Translations under genes and position numbers: made by a program
Source: Paenarthrobacter aurescens
GTDB lineage: Bacteria; Actinomycetota; Actinomycetes; Actinomycetales; Micrococcaceae
Reading direction: 5' to 3'
NCBI RefSeq assembly: GCF_041549525.1
Contig: NZ_CP157456.1
Span: forward strand, 744,001-808,000
DNA length: 64,000 bases
Notes under the pieces: generated by a model
Databases searched by the model: none
The model's input: the letters and a program-made list of their open reading frames with translations, nothing else
Told to the model about the DNA's origin: nothing
Shown: positions 61,539 to 64,000 of the stretch, piece by piece
Position numbering within the stretch: the first letter of the stretch is position 1
How the letters are laid out: every line of letters starts with the position of its first letter

Positions 61539-62957
61539 GTGAATACCACCGTTTTCGAACGGAATGTCCCCCAAGCCACCGTCGTGGCCCGTGCCTTGGA
61601 AGGTGCGGCCCACCGGCCGTTCTGGATCGACCACCTCAAGGACTCAGCAACCCGCTACCCACAGCTCGACGGCGATGCTGCCGCCGATCTGGTGATCGTC
61701 GGCGGCGGCTACACCGGCTTGTGGACAGCGCTGCGCGCCAAGGAGCGCGAGCCTGGCCGGACCGTGATCCTGCTGGAAGGGGAGCGGGTGGCATGGGCAG
61801 CGTCGGGCCGTAACGGCGGCTTCTGCGAGGCGAGCCTCACCCACGGCCACGAGAACGGCAAGAACCGTTGGCCGGACGAGCTGGAAGTGTTGGACCGGCT
61901 GGGCATGGAAAACCTGGACCGCATGCAGGAAGCCGTGGAGAAGTACGGCATGGACTGCGAGTGGGAACGCACAGGTGAGCTCAACGTTGCAGTGGAACCG
62001 CACCAAGTGGCGTGGCTCCAGGAGGACGACACCCCCGGCAGCGTTTTCCTGGACCAGGAGGCCGTTCGGGCGGAGGTTGATTCCCCTACCTATCTGGCGG
62101 GCCGCTGGCACAAGGACTCTGTGGCCATGGTCCACCCGTACAAACTGGGCCTGGAACTGGCACGGGTGGCTCATGAGCTCGGCGTAGTGATTCATGAGGG
62201 CACCCGTGTGCGGGAGCTGAAGGACCACGAGCACGGCGTCACCGTAGTCACTGAGCGCGGCACCGTGGAAGCGGCGCACGTAGTCCTCGGTACCAACGTG
62301 TTCCCGTCACTTTTGAAGCGCAATCAGCTCATGACAGTGCCGGTGTATGACTATGCGCTCATGACCGAACCGCTGACTCCTGAACAACTGGCCTCCCTCG
62401 GATGGGCCAAACGGCAGGGGATCGGGGATGTAGCCAACCAGTTCCACTACTACCGGATCACCAAGGACCACAGAATCCTGTTTGGCGGGTACGACGCCCT
62501 CTACTTCTGGGGCCGGCGCGTGGACCAAAAACACGAGCATCAGCCTGCAACATGGGAGAAGATCGCCTCGCACTTCTTCACCACGTTCCCGCAGCTCGAG
62601 GGGCTGAAGTTCACCCACAAGTGGGCCGGACCCATCGATTCAAGCACGCAGTTCTGCGCGTTCTTTGGCACCGCGCGGAAGGGCCGGGTGGCGTACGCGG
62701 CCGGATTTACGGGGCTCGGTGTGGGCGCCACGGCCTTCGCCGCTGATGTCCTTCTGGACCTGTTGGCCGGGCTCGATACCGAGCGCACCCGGCTGGAGAT
62801 GGTCCGGAAACGGCCGCTGCCCTTCCCGCCCGAGCCCTTGGCATCCTTGGGCATCAACCTGACCCGGTGGTCCATGGACAGGGCCGATCACAACCAGGGC
62901 AAACGGAACCTCATCCTCAAAGCCCTCGACGCCGTGGGCCTGGGCTTCGACTCCTAA
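61539..62957 (+). CDS. FAD-dependent amine oxidoreductase (PuuB/DAO family)
   Basis: About 472 residues from the GTG at 61539 (GGAG at 61527). The FAD Rossmann motif is VIVGGGYTGLWTA, with WAASGRNGGFCEASL, the flavin loop of gamma-glutamylputrescine-oxidase-like proteins, and the C-terminal FTGLGVGATAFAADVL. Such enzymes oxidise secondary or primary amines to aldehyde plus amine or ammonia. As last gene of the operon it probably oxidises the amine freed by the amidohydrolase; the aldehyde would go to the divergent ALDH. Confidence 0.9.
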   Translation: MNTTVFERNVPQATVVARALEGAAHRPFWIDHLKDSATRYPQLDGDAAADLVIVGGGYTGLWTALRAKEREPGRTVILLEGERVAWAASGRNGGFCEASLTHGHENGKNRWPDELEVLDRLGMENLDRMQEAVEKYGMDCEWERTGELNVAVEPHQVAWLQEDDTPGSVFLDQEAVRAEVDSPTYLAGRWHKDSVAMVHPYKLGLELARVAHELGVVIHEGTRVRELKDHEHGVTVVTERGTVEAAHVVLGTNVFPSLLKRNQLMTVPVYDYALMTEPLTPEQLASLGWAKRQGIGDVANQFHYYRITKDHRILFGGYDALYFWGRRVDQKHEHQPATWEKIASHFFTTFPQLEGLKFTHKWAGPIDSSTQFCAFFGTARKGRVAYAAGFTGLGVGATAFAADVLLDLLAGLDTERTRLEMVRKRPLPFPPEPLASLGINLTRWSMDRADHNQGKRNLILKALDAVGLGFDS

Positions 62958-62963
62958 CCCTCC

Positions 62964-63025
62964 GTGGTGGGGCCCGCTCTGCGTGTTTGGATCCCGGGGA
63001 AGCGCGCAGAGCGGGCCTCGCATCG
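62964..63025. repeat. 62-nt palindromic repeat, copy 3 (first of tandem triplet)
   Basis: Stem GGCCCGCTCTGCG/CGCAGAGCGGGCC around a loop containing GTTTGGATCCCGGGGAAG. Starts 6 nt after the stop of the FAD oxidoreductase. Confidence 0.9.
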
Positions 63026-63038
63026 TGGGGGTGTTGTT

Positions 63039-63100
63039 GTTGTGGGGCCTGCTCTGCGTGTTTGGATCCCGGGGAAGCGCGCAGAGCGGGCCTCGCAACG
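63039..63100. repeat. 62-nt palindromic repeat, copy 4 (second of triplet)
   Basis: Same loop as copy 3; one arm base changed (GGCCTGCTCTGCG). 75 bp after the start of copy 3. Confidence 0.9.
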
Positions 63101-63112
63101 CAAGGGGGTCTC

Positions 63113-63174
63113 GTTGTGGGGCCTGTTGTGCGTGTTTGGATCCCGGGGAAGGGCGCAGAGCGGGCCTCGCAACG
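63113..63174. repeat. 62-nt palindromic repeat, copy 5 (third of triplet)
   Basis: Same loop; the left arm has decayed to GGCCTGTTGTGCG, leaving G-U and mismatched pairs. 74 bp after copy 4; ends 8 bp before the stop of the convergent membrane protein. Confidence 0.88.
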
Positions 63175-63182
63175 CAGGGGTT

Positions 63183-63875
63183 TTAGCGTTTCGGGGCAGG
63201 CTTACGTTGGGCGGAAGCGCTCGACGTCGGACGCTTGGCTGCCGTCGTTGGCGTGCGCGGCGCGGGACGCTTCACAGCAGGGGTCTTCGCGGCGCCGGAT
63301 GCTCTCGTAGCACCGGATGTCCGAGCTGCATTGGATGGACGAGGGGACGAAGCAGCCGGGCGTTTGGCAGGGGTAGCCGGACGGGCAGCTGACTTGCGCT
63401 GTTCCCGGGTTCGTTTGGCCGGGGTTCGTTTGGCCGGAGCCGCGGGACGCTGGAGGGGAGTTGCAGATCGTGAACCAAATGACGGCACCACCGCCCCAAG
63501 GAAGAGCACGCCCAGCGTTCCAACTCCAGCCGCGGCTGCCAGGTAAAAGTAGATGTCAGAATCCTGGGTGCTCACGGCACTGCCCAAGGCATTGGCATCC
63601 TGATTGAAAGCGATGCCCCACATCCGCAGGAAAGCGATGATGCAACCAATGAACAGGCTGGTTCCCGCTGCGCCCAGAAGTACCACGAGGTAACGCCGCC
63701 TGTTGAAGACCTGGACGAGGGAAGCTAAATAGCAGACCAGCACAGCGCCAAGGAACAAGTACAGAACCAGTTCCTCGAGGACCACAGCAGCCAGCACCAA
63801 CAGCCCCAGCGATACGAAGGCGGCCACCACCGCAAGCTTCCCACTGTTCCCCATGTGACGCATGAGGTTAATCAT
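63183..63875 (-). CDS. Four-helix membrane protein with long basic histone-H1-like tail
   Basis: About 230 residues from the ATG at 63875; an upstream in-frame extension to 63950 is encoded by a palindromic repeat and was excluded. Four membrane helices (to about 125) are followed by an ~95-residue tail of Ala, Lys, Arg, Pro and Thr (PAKRTPAKR, TAAKRPTSSASAQRKP), resembling histone H1 or AlgP-type repeats and likely to bind nucleic acid or wall polymers. Function unknown. Confidence 0.75.
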   Translation of the reverse strand: MINLMRHMGNSGKLAVVAAFVSLGLLVLAAVVLEELVLYLFLGAVLVCYLASLVQVFNRRRYLVVLLGAAGTSLFIGCIIAFLRMWGIAFNQDANALGSAVSTQDSDIYFYLAAAAGVGTLGVLFLGAVVPSFGSRSATPLQRPAAPAKRTPAKRTREQRKSAARPATPAKRPAASSPRPSNAARTSGATRASGAAKTPAVKRPAPRTPTTAAKRPTSSASAQRKPAPKR

Positions 63876-63924
63876 CGCCGACCAACCGGCCACGCCACGC
63901 CGTCGTACATTGCAGTTGAATACC

Positions 63925-63986
63925 GTTGTGGGGCCCGGTTTGCGCCCCAATAGCCAAAAATGGCGCGCAGAGCGGGCCTCGCAACG
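63925..63986. repeat. 62-nt palindromic repeat, copy 6
   Basis: GTTGTGGGGCCCGGTTTGCG and CGCAGAGCGGGCCTCGCAAC arms; left arm partly decayed, loop different (CCCCAATAGCC...). Located upstream of the membrane-protein gene. Confidence 0.85.
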
Positions 63987-64000
63987 TTCGTCCGTTTGTT

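Noticed and set aside
62964..63174. Three regularly spaced repeats that could be read as a small CRISPR array
   Set aside because: The units are 62-nt palindromes separated by only 12-13 nt, not 30-40-nt repeats with unique spacers, and no cas genes are present. The same units occur singly elsewhere.

Overview
The window is 64 kb of chromosome from a high-GC Gram-positive bacterium, most likely an Arthrobacter/Paenarthrobacter-type actinobacterium (family Micrococcaceae). This is inferred from GC-rich coding sequence with frequent GTG starts, many -10 boxes (TAnnnT) lying 6-7 nt before an ATG (leaderless genes), an LAETG class-E-type sortase signal, a MocR/YczE pair, a c-di-AMP (ydaO) riboswitch before a cell-wall hydrolase, and a DtxR/IdeR-type iron box. 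There is no prophage, insertion sequence, rRNA or CRISPR array.

Layout. 0-6.6 kb: a GH76 hydrolase, an SDR/acyl-CoA dehydrogenase operon, a DUF1684 protein, a wall-anchored surface protein and a GGDEF-like hypothetical. 6.7-9.4 kb: a sigma factor fused to its own anti-sigma and membrane segment, and an ATP-grasp protein. 9.6-15.8 kb: ppc, a small conserved gene, DedA, a macrodomain protein, a membrane protein and an RluA-type pseudouridine synthase. 15.9-20.6 kb: three regulator/target pairs (ArsR-SRPBCC, TetR-DUF4188, MocR-YczE), each with a readable operator. 20.6-25.8 kb: an exopolysaccharide locus (cellulose-synthase-like GT2, STAS protein, GH26, divergent GH16-lectin). 26.0-31.9 kb: Nei-type glycosylase coupled to Lhr helicase. 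31.9-34.2 kb: lipoprotein, YcnI and a membrane protein. 34.3-37.2 kb: an accessory island of two orphan Rhs C-terminal cassettes with immunity-like genes, inserted into an SRPBCC gene and close to a tRNA-Ser(CGA).

37.7-40.2 kb holds a compact MDR dehydrogenase / PTPS-like / glycosyltransferase operon. In it the pterin-synthase homologue has lost most canonical catalytic residues, which makes it the best candidate here for an undescribed pathway. 40.1-44.9 kb: tadA and upp (divergent, 22 bp apart, overlapping -10 boxes), VOC, HAD and PLP-decarboxylase genes, and a transglycosylase under a c-di-AMP riboswitch. 45.2-49.7 kb: a two-component system, an orphan winged-helix regulator behind 640 bp of non-coding DNA, and SixA. 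49.7-52.1 kb: an iron-box-controlled small gene and a LysR/EamA pair. 52.1-63.0 kb: a catabolic cluster (aldehyde dehydrogenase, TetR, YtcJ-type amidohydrolase, complete peptide/amide ABC transporter, FAD amine oxidoreductase) that looks like uptake and stepwise degradation of an N-acylated amine.

A family of intergenic palindromes, each exactly 62 nt, recurs six times (15.8, 52.0, three in tandem at 63.0, 63.9 kb). One of them encodes the C-terminus of the EamA transporter.
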